This document shows, piece after piece, positions 17,289 through 25,021 of a DNA stretch of 64,000 nt. Source of the stretch: Alistipes montrealensis. GTDB taxonomy: Bacteria > Bacteroidota > Bacteroidia > Bacteroidales > Rikenellaceae. The position numbers and the translations under genes were made by a program. The stretch covers positions 176,768 through 240,767 of the forward strand of contig NZ_JAGYXY010000002.1 of the NCBI RefSeq assembly GCF_018362775.1, given 5' to 3'. Within the stretch, counting starts at the first letter, position 1. Each line of letters starts with the position of its first letter. The notes beneath the pieces are model-generated. The model did not search any database and was not told where the DNA came from. It saw nothing but the letters and a program-made list of their open reading frames with translations.

Positions 17289-18707
17289 ATGAAAAAGACC
17301 TATTTACTTCTCCTTACCGTTCTCCTGGCAACGATTTCGCTGCACGCATCGGCCCAGAGCACAGATACCTCGAAGGAGAATTTCCCCACGACCGAAAAGA
17401 CGCTCTCGCAGATCGGGCAGGCAGAGACACACCCGAATACCAAACCTATTCCGCAAACCGATACCGCAGCTCTCGCGGCAACCGTGAAGCGGCCGGGACT
17501 GATCCGCCGCATCATCGACTATTACAGCCGCTCGAACGTCGACCGTACCTTCGAAAAGAAAATCGACTGGAGTATCGCCCCGGGCCCCAACTACTCGTCG
17601 GACGTAGGTTTCGGCATCGGATTCCTGCTGGCGGGCCTCTACCGGCTCGACCGCACGGACTCGATTACCGCCCCGTCGAATATCTCGATTTACGGCAACT
17701 TCACAACCGAGAAATTCGTACTCCTGCGCTTCTCGGGAGACAATATCTACCACCACAACAAGCAGCGGCTGAGTTACTCGGGGGCATTCGTCTACTTTCC
17801 CGGAGCTTTCTACGGCGTAGGTTACGAGGCCGGCAAGGAGGGCTATGCCCAGGATCTCACGACGACCATGGGCATCTTTCGCATCTCCTACTGCACGGCG
17901 CTCGTGGGCCGCTTTTACATCGGCGTCAGCGGAGGCATCGATTACACCGGAGCCAAATACAAGGGCTCGGGGATGGTCGATTACATGCAGTGCATCGACA
18001 ACGGCGAAGTCGCAAAGCCTGGCGGGCAGGTCGGCGAGATGTACGACCTCTGGAAAGACGGGAAACGTTACGACCCCGAAAAGCAGGACCCCTTCTCGAA
18101 TTTCATCGCCACAACGGGCGACAAACCCAACGCCTTCAACACCAGCCTCGGGCTTTTCGCCCAATACGATACGCGCGACGTTACGTTCAACGCTTCGAAA
18201 GGCGTCTTCATCAAGGCCGAAGCCAAATGGTATCCCGAATGGCTGGGCAACACGCGGCGCACGTTCGGGCGCTTTACGCTGACCTTCGATTTCTACCAAA
18301 AACTCTGGAAAGGCGCCATACTGGCCTATGACCTCTACGCCGACGCTACGGCCGGAACGCCTTCGTGGCACATGTATGCCAAAATGGGTGGCATGGAGCG
18401 CATGCGCGGTTACTACGAGGGCCGCTATCGCGACAAACGACTGGTGGAAACGCAGATCGAACTGCGGCAGAAAATTTACCGCCGCCACGGCATCGTAGGA
18501 TGGATCGGCGGCGGACAGGTCTGGGGTACAGAGGCCTTCCGCTGGGGGAATACGCTTTGCAGTTTCGGATGCGGCTACCGCTTCGAATTCAAGAACCGCA
18601 TGAACATTCGCCTCGACTACGGCTGGGGAAACTTCGGCAACCAGAATCTGCCGTGGGACCGCAAACGCTCTTCGGCGTTCCTGTTCACCGCATCGGAGGC
18701 ATTTTAA
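17289..18707 (+). CDS. BamA/TamA family outer membrane protein
   Basis: A 472-residue protein with signal peptide (about 1-22, ending ASA-Q) and a C-terminal beta-barrel of the bacterial surface antigen family. The recognisable signature is MERMRGYYEGRYRDKRLVETQIELR (about 380-404), containing the RGY/F barrel motif, followed by alternating strands up to a C-terminal Phe. No POTRA domains are evident: only about 60 linker residues precede the barrel. It is thus a POTRA-less paralogue rather than BamA itself. Role is unknown, possibly lipid or protein export. Its stop lies next to a 15-bp repeat and the convergent PPTase gene. Confidence 0.78.
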   Translation: MKKTYLLLLTVLLATISLHASAQSTDTSKENFPTTEKTLSQIGQAETHPNTKPIPQTDTAALAATVKRPGLIRRIIDYYSRSNVDRTFEKKIDWSIAPGPNYSSDVGFGIGFLLAGLYRLDRTDSITAPSNISIYGNFTTEKFVLLRFSGDNIYHHNKQRLSYSGAFVYFPGAFYGVGYEAGKEGYAQDLTTTMGIFRISYCTALVGRFYIGVSGGIDYTGAKYKGSGMVDYMQCIDNGEVAKPGGQVGEMYDLWKDGKRYDPEKQDPFSNFIATTGDKPNAFNTSLGLFAQYDTRDVTFNASKGVFIKAEAKWYPEWLGNTRRTFGRFTLTFDFYQKLWKGAILAYDLYADATAGTPSWHMYAKMGGMERMRGYYEGRYRDKRLVETQIELRQKIYRRHGIVGWIGGGQVWGTEAFRWGNTLCSFGCGYRFEFKNRMNIRLDYGWGNFGNQNLPWDRKRSSAFLFTASEAF

Positions 18708-18872
18708 AGGATATATACGACGCGTATTTTGCCGCTTGCGGCATAAGTCCCCGCCTGAGGCGGGGGTTTGGGGGTGGGTCAGATTTGCAAACACGGCCAA
18801 AGGCCGTGATAACCCGACCGGCCAATCGGTCAAACGAACGGGAAACGAAAATCTTATAGGATATATACGACG
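18708..18872. repeat. Dispersed repeat element flanked by a 15-bp direct repeat
   Basis: AGGATATATACGACG occurs at 18708-18722 and again at 18858-18872. Between them lie a GC-rich hairpin (CCCCGCC/GGCGGGG near 18750-18765) and a 41-base segment at 18782-18822 identical to 22152-22192. The left copy directly follows the BamA-like stop; the right copy encodes the last codons of the PPTase gene. Removing the element plus one repeat copy would leave the two genes with overlapping TTAA stops. This pattern suggests insertion with target duplication. I do not recognise a named family. Confidence 0.65.
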
Positions 18873-19420
18873 ATATAGCCGTCTTCACGGCGTACGGAGA
18901 GCCCGACGGGTTCTCCGTTTTCGATCCGGCCCGTCAGCACGCCGGCGGCAAGGTCGACCTGCTCGACACGGAGGTCCCTTCGGAAATCCAGTTCCCGGCG
19001 GCCGGAATACTTGTAAAGCGCCTCTTTCGCACACCAGACGATTCCCGGCCAGAACGGATCGCCGGAAAGGGATTTCTCTTCGGGCGTCAGGTAGCGGCTC
19101 ACGGCGCGGCTGAAATTGCGCGTCTCGGGCTCGATATCCACAGCACAACGGTCGGGGGAGGCGCAGACGGCGATGCGGCCCGCGCAATGGGAAACGGAAA
19201 TATGGACCGGTAGGTCGGTCACGACCGGAGCGCCCAGCGAATCATAGGCGATCCGCACGTCGGCGCCCAGTTCGCGGCGTACGACGGCCCGCCACGAAAG
19301 GAACTCGGCACGGCGGCGTTCCGATGCGAATGCAGCGGCCTGCGTCCGCTCTTCGGAGGTCGTCCACCGGGCGGCCTCTTCGGCGCTCATCGGCGGCTCT
19401 ATCCACAGGGCAGGGATCAT
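18854..19420 (-). CDS. 4'-phosphopantetheinyl transferase superfamily protein
   Basis: Transfers phosphopantetheine from CoA to a carrier-protein serine. The 188 residues carry the three Sfp/AcpT motifs: HISVSHCAGRIA (about 72-83), CAVDIEPETRN with the metal-binding Asp and Glu (about 92-102) and WCAKEALYKYSG (about 128-139). The target carrier protein is not in this window. Its ATG overlaps the gldE stop by four bases, so it is translated with gldE. The last codons lie inside a 15-bp repeat. Confidence 0.88.
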   Translation of the reverse strand: MIPALWIEPPMSAEEAARWTTSEERTQAAAFASERRRAEFLSWRAVVRRELGADVRIAYDSLGAPVVTDLPVHISVSHCAGRIAVCASPDRCAVDIEPETRNFSRAVSRYLTPEEKSLSGDPFWPGIVWCAKEALYKYSGRRELDFRRDLRVEQVDLAAGVLTGRIENGEPVGLSVRREDGYIVVYIL

Positions 19421-20697
19421 TGGAGGTCGACGCGGATTTTGTCGACGCGATGGCCGTCCATCTCCTGCACCGTGAAACGAAGGTCGTGCGAGGTGAAAAC
19501 ATCGCCCTTGCGCGGGAAGTCGCGTTTGAGTTCGAGCATCAGCCCGGCGAGGGTTTCGGCTTCACCCCGGACATCGGCGAAAACATCCTCGCCGATGTCG
19601 AGTATCCGTTCGAAATCCCCGAGGTGGGTCTTGCCCTCGAAAACATAGGATTTGGCGTCGAGGCGCGTATAGAAACATTCGTCGTTGTCGCTCTCGTCGG
19701 AAATCTCGCCGACGATCTCCTCGATAATGTCTTCGAGCGAGACCAGTCCCAGCGTCGAGCCATACTCATCGACGACGATGGCCATATGGACCTTGTTCGT
19801 CTGGAAATCGGCCAGCAGGTCGTTGATTTTCTTGTGTTCGGGGACGAAATAGGGTTTGCGGATCAACTGCTGCCACGCGAACTCGCTGCCGTTGTTGATA
19901 TAAGGCAGCAGGTCCTTGACGTAGAGCGTTCCGCGGATGTTGTCCACATCCTCCTCGTAAACCGGGATGCGCGAGAAACCCGACTCGATGATCGTCTTCT
20001 TGACCGTCTCGTAATCGTCCTTCATATCGAGCACCGTGATGTCCACACGGGGTTTCATGATCTCCTGCACCTCGGTATTGACGAAGTTGACGATGCCCGA
20101 AAGCATCACGTGCTCTTCGGGACTGGAACCCTGCGTCATATCGACGGCGTCGGCCAGTTCGCCGAGCGAAATCTCGCTTTTGTGCGCGGCCTTCTCGCTG
20201 ATACGGCTGCTCGTGCGGACCAGCGCATAGGAAAGCGGATAGAAAATCCACCGCAGCACCACGAGAGGCCGGGCCACCATCGAGGCGAAGCGCAGGGGAA
20301 TTGTCTGCGCCAGCACCTTGGGCAGAATCTCACCGAAGAGCAGCAGCAGGAAGGTCACCAGCACGGTTTTGAACAGGAATTCGAAACGCAGGAACGTAAA
20401 GAGCGAATCGATGATACCGGCCGTGAGGATGACGATACAGATATTCACCAGGTTATTGACGACCAGGATCGTAGCCAGCAGCAGGTCGACATTCGACAGC
20501 AACCGCAGCATGGCTTCGGCCGATGCGCTCCTGCGGTTCTGCACGCGGCGGATGTCGTTGTGCGACAGGGAGAAAAAAGAAGTCTCGGCCCCCGAAACGA
20601 GCGCCGAAACACACAGCAGACAAAGCGTCACCGCGCAAAGCACGGCGATATGGGGTGAAAACCCGTTGAAGGTAATCCAGGAATGAGCGTCTTCCAA
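19417..20697 (-). CDS. gldE: GldE-type CNNM/CBS-domain membrane protein
   Basis: A 426-residue protein with an N-terminal DUF21/CNNM transmembrane domain (SGAETSFFSLS near residue 36; helices to about 165), two CBS domains (about 205-325, IMKPRVDITVLD and IVVDEYGSTLGLVSLEDIIEEIVGEI) and a C-terminal CorC_HlyC domain. In gliding Bacteroidetes the homologue is GldE, which assists lipoprotein GldD. Non-gliding gut species retain it, so the role may be ion transport or envelope maintenance. The frame begins with TTG at 20697 and has no nearby ATG. It lies 16 bases after ftsZ. Confidence 0.85.
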   Translation of the reverse strand: MEDAHSWITFNGFSPHIAVLCAVTLCLLCVSALVSGAETSFFSLSHNDIRRVQNRRSASAEAMLRLLSNVDLLLATILVVNNLVNICIVILTAGIIDSLFTFLRFEFLFKTVLVTFLLLLFGEILPKVLAQTIPLRFASMVARPLVVLRWIFYPLSYALVRTSSRISEKAAHKSEISLGELADAVDMTQGSSPEEHVMLSGIVNFVNTEVQEIMKPRVDITVLDMKDDYETVKKTIIESGFSRIPVYEEDVDNIRGTLYVKDLLPYINNGSEFAWQQLIRKPYFVPEHKKINDLLADFQTNKVHMAIVVDEYGSTLGLVSLEDIIEEIVGEISDESDNDECFYTRLDAKSYVFEGKTHLGDFERILDIGEDVFADVRGEAETLAGLMLELKRDFPRKGDVFTSHDLRFTVQEMDGHRVDKIRVDLQ

Positions 20698-20713
20698 ATT
20701 GAAAATCGGTTAG

Positions 20714-22042
20714 TTAATCAAACAGCGAACCGCCTTGGGTCTCCTCCTTCTGCGGTTGCGCATCGGCTGCATCGTCCTTCAGCACCTCCTTGCGGCTGCC
20801 GGGGACACGCACGACGAACTTCGAGTTGCGCGACTGGTAAGCCGGTTTGGCCAGCAGGGTGTCGATGTTGCTGTAACGGGTCGGCTTGGCCCCGAGCATC
20901 ACCAGTTCGGGCTGGCGCTGGACGGGTTTGGGAGGCAGGGGCTTGATCGGCTCCAGCACGGGAGAGGCGGCGGGCGTCTCCTTGGTGACCGGCTCGACGG
21001 TACGGGCCGGGGGAATGATCTGCTTCATCACACCGGGCTGTGCATCGCCTTCGAATCCCGTGGCCACGACCACCAGTTCGATGAAGTTACCCAACTGCGG
21101 CTTCTCGCTCGTACCCCAGATGATGTTGGCGTTATGGATCACGCCGTGTTCGTCCTGCACGCTGGCATGGGCCTGGATATATTCCAGGATTCGCACGACC
21201 TCGTCGTACATCAGGGCGTCGGCATCGGACACCGAGATATTGAGCAGGATATTTTTGGCGCCCGAAATCAGGTTGTGATCGAGCAGCGGCGAACGCAGCG
21301 ACGCTTCGGCAACGGTCTCAGCGCGTTTGTCGCCGTCGGCCGTAGCCACGGCCATGTGGGCCCGGCCGCTGTTGCGCATCACCTTCGAAACATCGGCGAA
21401 GTCGACGTTGACCAGGTCGCTCTCGACGGTGATGATCTCCGCGATGCCCTTGGCCGCAGAAGCCAGGATGTCGTCGGCTTTGCCGAAAGCCTGCTTCAGC
21501 GAAAGGCGGCCGTAAATCTCCAGGATGTTCTCGTTGTTAATGATCAGCAGCGAATCCGTGTTCTGGCGCAGCTCCTCGATGCCGCGGAATGCCTGTTCAT
21601 AACGGATTTTACCCTCGACGGCCAGCGGCGAGGTGACGATGGCCACGGTCAGCAGCCCCATCTCCTTGGCCAGTTTGGCGATGACGGGCGATGCGCCCGT
21701 ACCCGTTCCGCCGCCCATACCGGCCGTGATGAAGAGCATCTTCGTACCGGCCTCTTCGAGCACCTGGCGGATTTCGGGCAGTGACTCGACGGCCGCACGG
21801 CGGCCGTTCTCCGGGTCGTTGCCGGCCCCGAGGCCTTCGGCTCCGAGGCGGATTTTTTCTTCTACGGGACTCTTGTCGAGCGCCTGCTGGTCGGTATTGC
21901 AGACCATGAACGTAACGCCCTTGATCCCGAGGTTCCACATATGGTTTACGGCATTGCCTCCGGCGCCGCCGACGCCGACCACCGTAATGATCGGGCCTTT
22001 CGCACGCGGGGCTTTGATTTCCGACATCAATTCGTCTGTCAT
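20714..22042 (-). CDS. ftsZ: Cell division GTPase FtsZ
   Basis: Tubulin homologue that forms the Z-ring. The GTPase domain has VVGVGGAGGNAVNHM near the start, the tubulin signature ITAGMGGGTGTGASPVIA (about 105-122) and the T7 loop NVDFADVSKVM (about 213-223). The 442 residues include a C-terminal extension in which DTLLAKPAYQSRN is the likely FtsA-binding peptide, followed by about 45 further residues ending GGSLFD. The ATG at 22042 is preceded by AAAGGAGATT, a Shine-Dalgarno match unusual in this phylum. A dispersed repeat lies between ftsA and ftsZ. Confidence 0.96.
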   Translation of the reverse strand: MTDELMSEIKAPRAKGPIITVVGVGGAGGNAVNHMWNLGIKGVTFMVCNTDQQALDKSPVEEKIRLGAEGLGAGNDPENGRRAAVESLPEIRQVLEEAGTKMLFITAGMGGGTGTGASPVIAKLAKEMGLLTVAIVTSPLAVEGKIRYEQAFRGIEELRQNTDSLLIINNENILEIYGRLSLKQAFGKADDILASAAKGIAEIITVESDLVNVDFADVSKVMRNSGRAHMAVATADGDKRAETVAEASLRSPLLDHNLISGAKNILLNISVSDADALMYDEVVRILEYIQAHASVQDEHGVIHNANIIWGTSEKPQLGNFIELVVVATGFEGDAQPGVMKQIIPPARTVEPVTKETPAASPVLEPIKPLPPKPVQRQPELVMLGAKPTRYSNIDTLLAKPAYQSRNSKFVVRVPGSRKEVLKDDAADAQPQKEETQGGSLFD

Positions 22043-22079
22043 ATCGTAATCTCCTTTCTTTCTACAACATTTATATTCA

Positions 22080-22203
22080 TTCCGAAGCCCCTGTTCCGTC
22101 GCTCGCGGCGGATATAAGTTCTCCCCGGGGAAGGGGTTTGGGGCGGAGTCGGATTTGCAAACACGGCCAAAGGCCGTGATAACCCGACCGGCGCTCTTCG
22201 GAA
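22080..22203. repeat. Second copy of the dispersed repeat, between ftsA and ftsZ
   Basis: Shares the 41-base segment 22152-22192 exactly with 18782-18822, and a preceding GGGTTTGGGG-type stretch with imperfect CCCC/GGGG pairing. Here the element is bounded by an 8-bp inverted repeat, TTCCGAAG (22080-22087) and CTTCGGAA (22196-22203), not by a direct repeat. It occupies most of the ftsA-ftsZ spacer, so it lies in the leader of ftsZ if the genes are co-transcribed. Confidence 0.65.
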
Positions 22204-22242
22204 AACGGCGGCATATCACCACCACCGTATTGAAGGCTCCAA

Positions 22243-23727
22243 CTAAATCTCCTCGTCTTCGGCCGCCGAGAAACTCTTGTTGATCTTGTCGAAGGTCTTT
22301 TGGAAGATCGCACCCCAGTTGCGGTTGCGTTTGGGTTCGATCATCGGCGGTTCGTCGTCAAATCCGTCTGTCGGCCGGTCAGCCGTTTCGGGTTCCGACG
22401 GCGAATCGGGGTCGGGAGCAGCCGCCACAGGCGGCGTATAAGGCTGTGCCGCACGGGGCTGCGGAGCCTTGAACCCACCGGCCGCCGGCTGAGGCTGCGG
22501 GGGCGTGAAGGGTTGGCGCGGAGTTGCTCCCGGAGCAGCGGCTGCGGGAGTAACAGGCCGTTCGATAACGGTACAGCCCCCCAGTTCGGCTCCCTTGATG
22601 AGGATACCCACGGCAGTCGAGAACGCCGCGTCGGCGACCTTCTCTTTCGACTCCTCGGTGATACCCGTTTCGGGAACGGCGACACGTACGTCCATGCCCG
22701 TCACACGGCGGAACAGTTCGTCGAGGTCCTTGAGTTTAGCCGAACCGCCCGTCAGCACGATGCCGTAGGCCAGTTTTCCGGCATAGCCGGAATCCTTGAT
22801 CTCCTGCATCACGAATTCGGCAATGTCCGTAGCACGGGCCTCGATCACCGTCGCCAGATTGCGCAGCAGAATATCTTTCGCCTCGCGGGCCGTACGGCCG
22901 TTAACGCGGATCAGCTTGTCTTCGGGGGCCAGTTCGGCAACAGCCGAACCGTATTTCTGTTTGAGGCTCTCGACGTGTTTTTCGGGAACGCTCATCGTAC
23001 GGATGTCGCGGTTGATGGCCGACGCACCCATCGGGATCGAAGCGATGTAACGTACCACGTTGCGGTAGTAAACAGTCACGTCGGTAACCCCCGCGCCGAC
23101 GCTGACCACGGCGACGCCCTCCTCCTTCTCATCGGGCAGCACCACCGCCTCGGGCGTTGCCAGCGCATCGGACATAACGTCCAGCATCTTGATTCCAAGC
23201 CGCTTAAGCGCCATATCGAGGCGCTGCATCGGAGTTTTGAGACAAAGGATGAAATTGAACGTCGACGAGAGTTTTTTACCGAACGAACCCACCGGATTGC
23301 GCACCTCCTGGCTGTCGTCGACCAGGTAGTTCTGGGGCACACGCTCCATGATGGTCTCGTCGTCGGGAGCCTGAACATTGCGCATGCGGTCGAACAGGGC
23401 GTCGACATCCTTCTGGTTGACGCCGTTCTGAGGGTCGTAGACAAAGACATGGTCGGTGTGGCGCGCACAGCGCACGAAATCACCCGAGATACCCGCATAC
23501 GCCTCCGTAATGCGGATTCCGAGTTGCTGCTCGGCTTCCGACACGGCTTCGCGGATGGCGCGGCTCACCAGTTCGATATTCTCGATCCGGCCCGCGTTCA
23601 CCCCTTCGACAGGCTTCGTGACGATGCATGCCACGTCAAGCAGGCCTTCGGGCGTCTTCTCCCCGACGGCCACCACGACCGACGAGCAGCCTAAATCGAC
23701 GGCAACGGTATAATTCTTTTTTTCCAC
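22243..23727 (-). CDS. ftsA: Cell division actin-like protein FtsA
   Basis: Actin-fold protein that tethers FtsZ to the membrane. The 494 residues include VAVDLGCSSVVVAVGE (phosphate 1), GVNAGRIENIE and the 1C domain, VVSVGAGVTDVTVY (phosphate 2) and GIVLTGGSAKLKDLDELF. After about residue 385 there is a Pro/Ala/Gln-rich linker of about 70 residues, then WGAIFQKTFDKINKSF, an amphipathic membrane-targeting helix. Start is GTG at 23727. It lies 12 bases after ftsQ in the usual ftsQ-ftsA-ftsZ order. Confidence 0.96.
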   Translation of the reverse strand: MEKKNYTVAVDLGCSSVVVAVGEKTPEGLLDVACIVTKPVEGVNAGRIENIELVSRAIREAVSEAEQQLGIRITEAYAGISGDFVRCARHTDHVFVYDPQNGVNQKDVDALFDRMRNVQAPDDETIMERVPQNYLVDDSQEVRNPVGSFGKKLSSTFNFILCLKTPMQRLDMALKRLGIKMLDVMSDALATPEAVVLPDEKEEGVAVVSVGAGVTDVTVYYRNVVRYIASIPMGASAINRDIRTMSVPEKHVESLKQKYGSAVAELAPEDKLIRVNGRTAREAKDILLRNLATVIEARATDIAEFVMQEIKDSGYAGKLAYGIVLTGGSAKLKDLDELFRRVTGMDVRVAVPETGITEESKEKVADAAFSTAVGILIKGAELGGCTVIERPVTPAAAAPGATPRQPFTPPQPQPAAGGFKAPQPRAAQPYTPPVAAAPDPDSPSEPETADRPTDGFDDEPPMIEPKRNRNWGAIFQKTFDKINKSFSAAEDEEI

Positions 23728-23739
23728 GGTATAATCCTT

Positions 23740-24840
23740 TTACTTCTTGCAGACCACCTGGTCGTTATATCTGATGTCAATAGTACGGTATTCGCTCCAG
23801 CCGATCGACGAAAGGCCGCTGCGGTAGAACCTCAGCAGTTTGTCGAACTTGCGTTCCACGTCGTCCAGCCGGCCGAAGAGGATGGTGTAGCGGCCGCTGC
23901 GGGGCGTAAGTTCCACCTCCAATGCTCCGCTGGGGGTCGTTTGGGCGGTGATCTGCACCACTTCCGACCTCCAGAAATCATCGTCTTCGACAGTTTCTAC
24001 AAAGGTAAGGAGTTTCATGAAATCTTCGTAGCTTTTCTCCAACTTTTTTTGTTTCCGTCGTTCAGCCTCCTGCTGTGCGGCGATATGCTCGATCTGCTGG
24101 CGGATCACGATAGAGCGGTAGCGGTAGCTGCGGCGCAGTTCGGCCTTCTTTTCGCGCAGCGCATCGACCCGCGCATCGAACTCCTGCGAGCCCTCCAGCC
24201 GCCACCACTGCCGCTTGAGGCGCATCCGCCGCAGGGCCGAAATATTACGGTCGTTTTCCAGTTCACGACGGTAAAGGGGGTATTTGTCGCGTTCAAGCTC
24301 GGCGATGCGGTCGTCGATCTCGCGCAGGCGGTGGTCGATATGGCCCCGTACGCTCCCCACATACGACGCAGGGAAGGGCGGGCGGTAACTTCCGGTGACC
24401 ACAGGCACGTAAAGCGACGACGCCCGCGGCGCCGCGAAGACATAACCGTCGCTCGTCACATAGGCGTTCATGCCGTCGGTCAGCAGGCGCAGCAGCGGCT
24501 TGCGCTGGCTGATCGTAATATGCAGGGTCCCCTCGTAAGAGACATAGGCAGCCGTTTTATCCACGAATCCGTTGCGGGCGATCAACTGTTCGATCGCCGT
24601 CAGGTCGACAGCGTCAACCGCCGTGCCAAGCGTCTTGATTCCGCTGTGCGAAATCCACGCGCGAACCATCGCCGCCGAGACCAGGTGGCCCTGCGAAGAG
24701 CTGTCCACCACCTCGATCTCCATGCTTCCGACCTTCTTCGACAAGCGCACACGGCGTGCCGCCGAGCCTGCAAAGACAATGTATGCAGCCACGGCGACCC
24801 ACACGAGGGTCAGGAGCGAGTATCGGAGGTAGCGGGACAT
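23740..24840 (-). CDS. ftsQ: Cell division protein FtsQ with a charged coiled-coil insertion
   Basis: Bitopic divisome protein: short N-terminus, one TM helix (about 7-26), POTRA domain (about 40-110, MEIEVVDSSSQGHLVSAAMV), then a beta domain ending FYRSGLSSIGWSEYRTIDIRYNDQVVCKK. The 366 residues exceed the roughly 240 usual in Bacteroidetes (recalled). The extra length is a highly charged Arg/Glu/Lys-rich stretch at about 165-273 with heptad-like spacing, inserted between PPFPASYVGS and FMKLLTFVETVEDDDFW, which is contiguous in the shorter homologues I recall. Start is the ATG at 24840. It lies between murC and ftsA. Confidence 0.88.
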   Translation of the reverse strand: MSRYLRYSLLTLVWVAVAAYIVFAGSAARRVRLSKKVGSMEIEVVDSSSQGHLVSAAMVRAWISHSGIKTLGTAVDAVDLTAIEQLIARNGFVDKTAAYVSYEGTLHITISQRKPLLRLLTDGMNAYVTSDGYVFAAPRASSLYVPVVTGSYRPPFPASYVGSVRGHIDHRLREIDDRIAELERDKYPLYRRELENDRNISALRRMRLKRQWWRLEGSQEFDARVDALREKKAELRRSYRYRSIVIRQQIEHIAAQQEAERRKQKKLEKSYEDFMKLLTFVETVEDDDFWRSEVVQITAQTTPSGALEVELTPRSGRYTILFGRLDDVERKFDKLLRFYRSGLSSIGWSEYRTIDIRYNDQVVCKK

Positions 24841-24983
24841 CAAATCATAAATTAAAGATTAAGAATTAAAAATGAAAAATTATTTAAGCCACGTAAGAAA
24901 TCGTTTCTGCCAAACATAAGATAACTTACCAATTCCAGCCGGAAACGAAAATGCCCAAAAGCATATACTTGTATTTTTAATTT
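24841..24983. repeat. ftsQ-murC spacer with inverted A-rich tracts
   Basis: The spacer begins with an A-rich tract containing AATTAAAAATGAAAAATTA (about 24862-24880). At its other end it meets the inverted counterpart (about 24975-25002) that reaches into murC. The two tracts can pair around about 95 bases of unremarkable sequence. No gene is seen. Confidence 0.5.
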
Positions 24984-25021
24984 TTAACTTTTCATTTTTA
25001 ATTGCTCCGCCAATGCGGAGC
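24972..25021 (-). repeat. Hairpin plus A-rich module at the murC 3' end
   Basis: On the minus strand a 7-bp stem (GCTCCGC/GCGGAGC, 25004-25021, loop ATTG) is followed at once by AATTAAAAATGAAAAGTTAA and more A/T sequence. The module covers the last codons and stop of murC. Related modules lie at 27474-27527 and 46764-46814. Confidence 0.6.
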
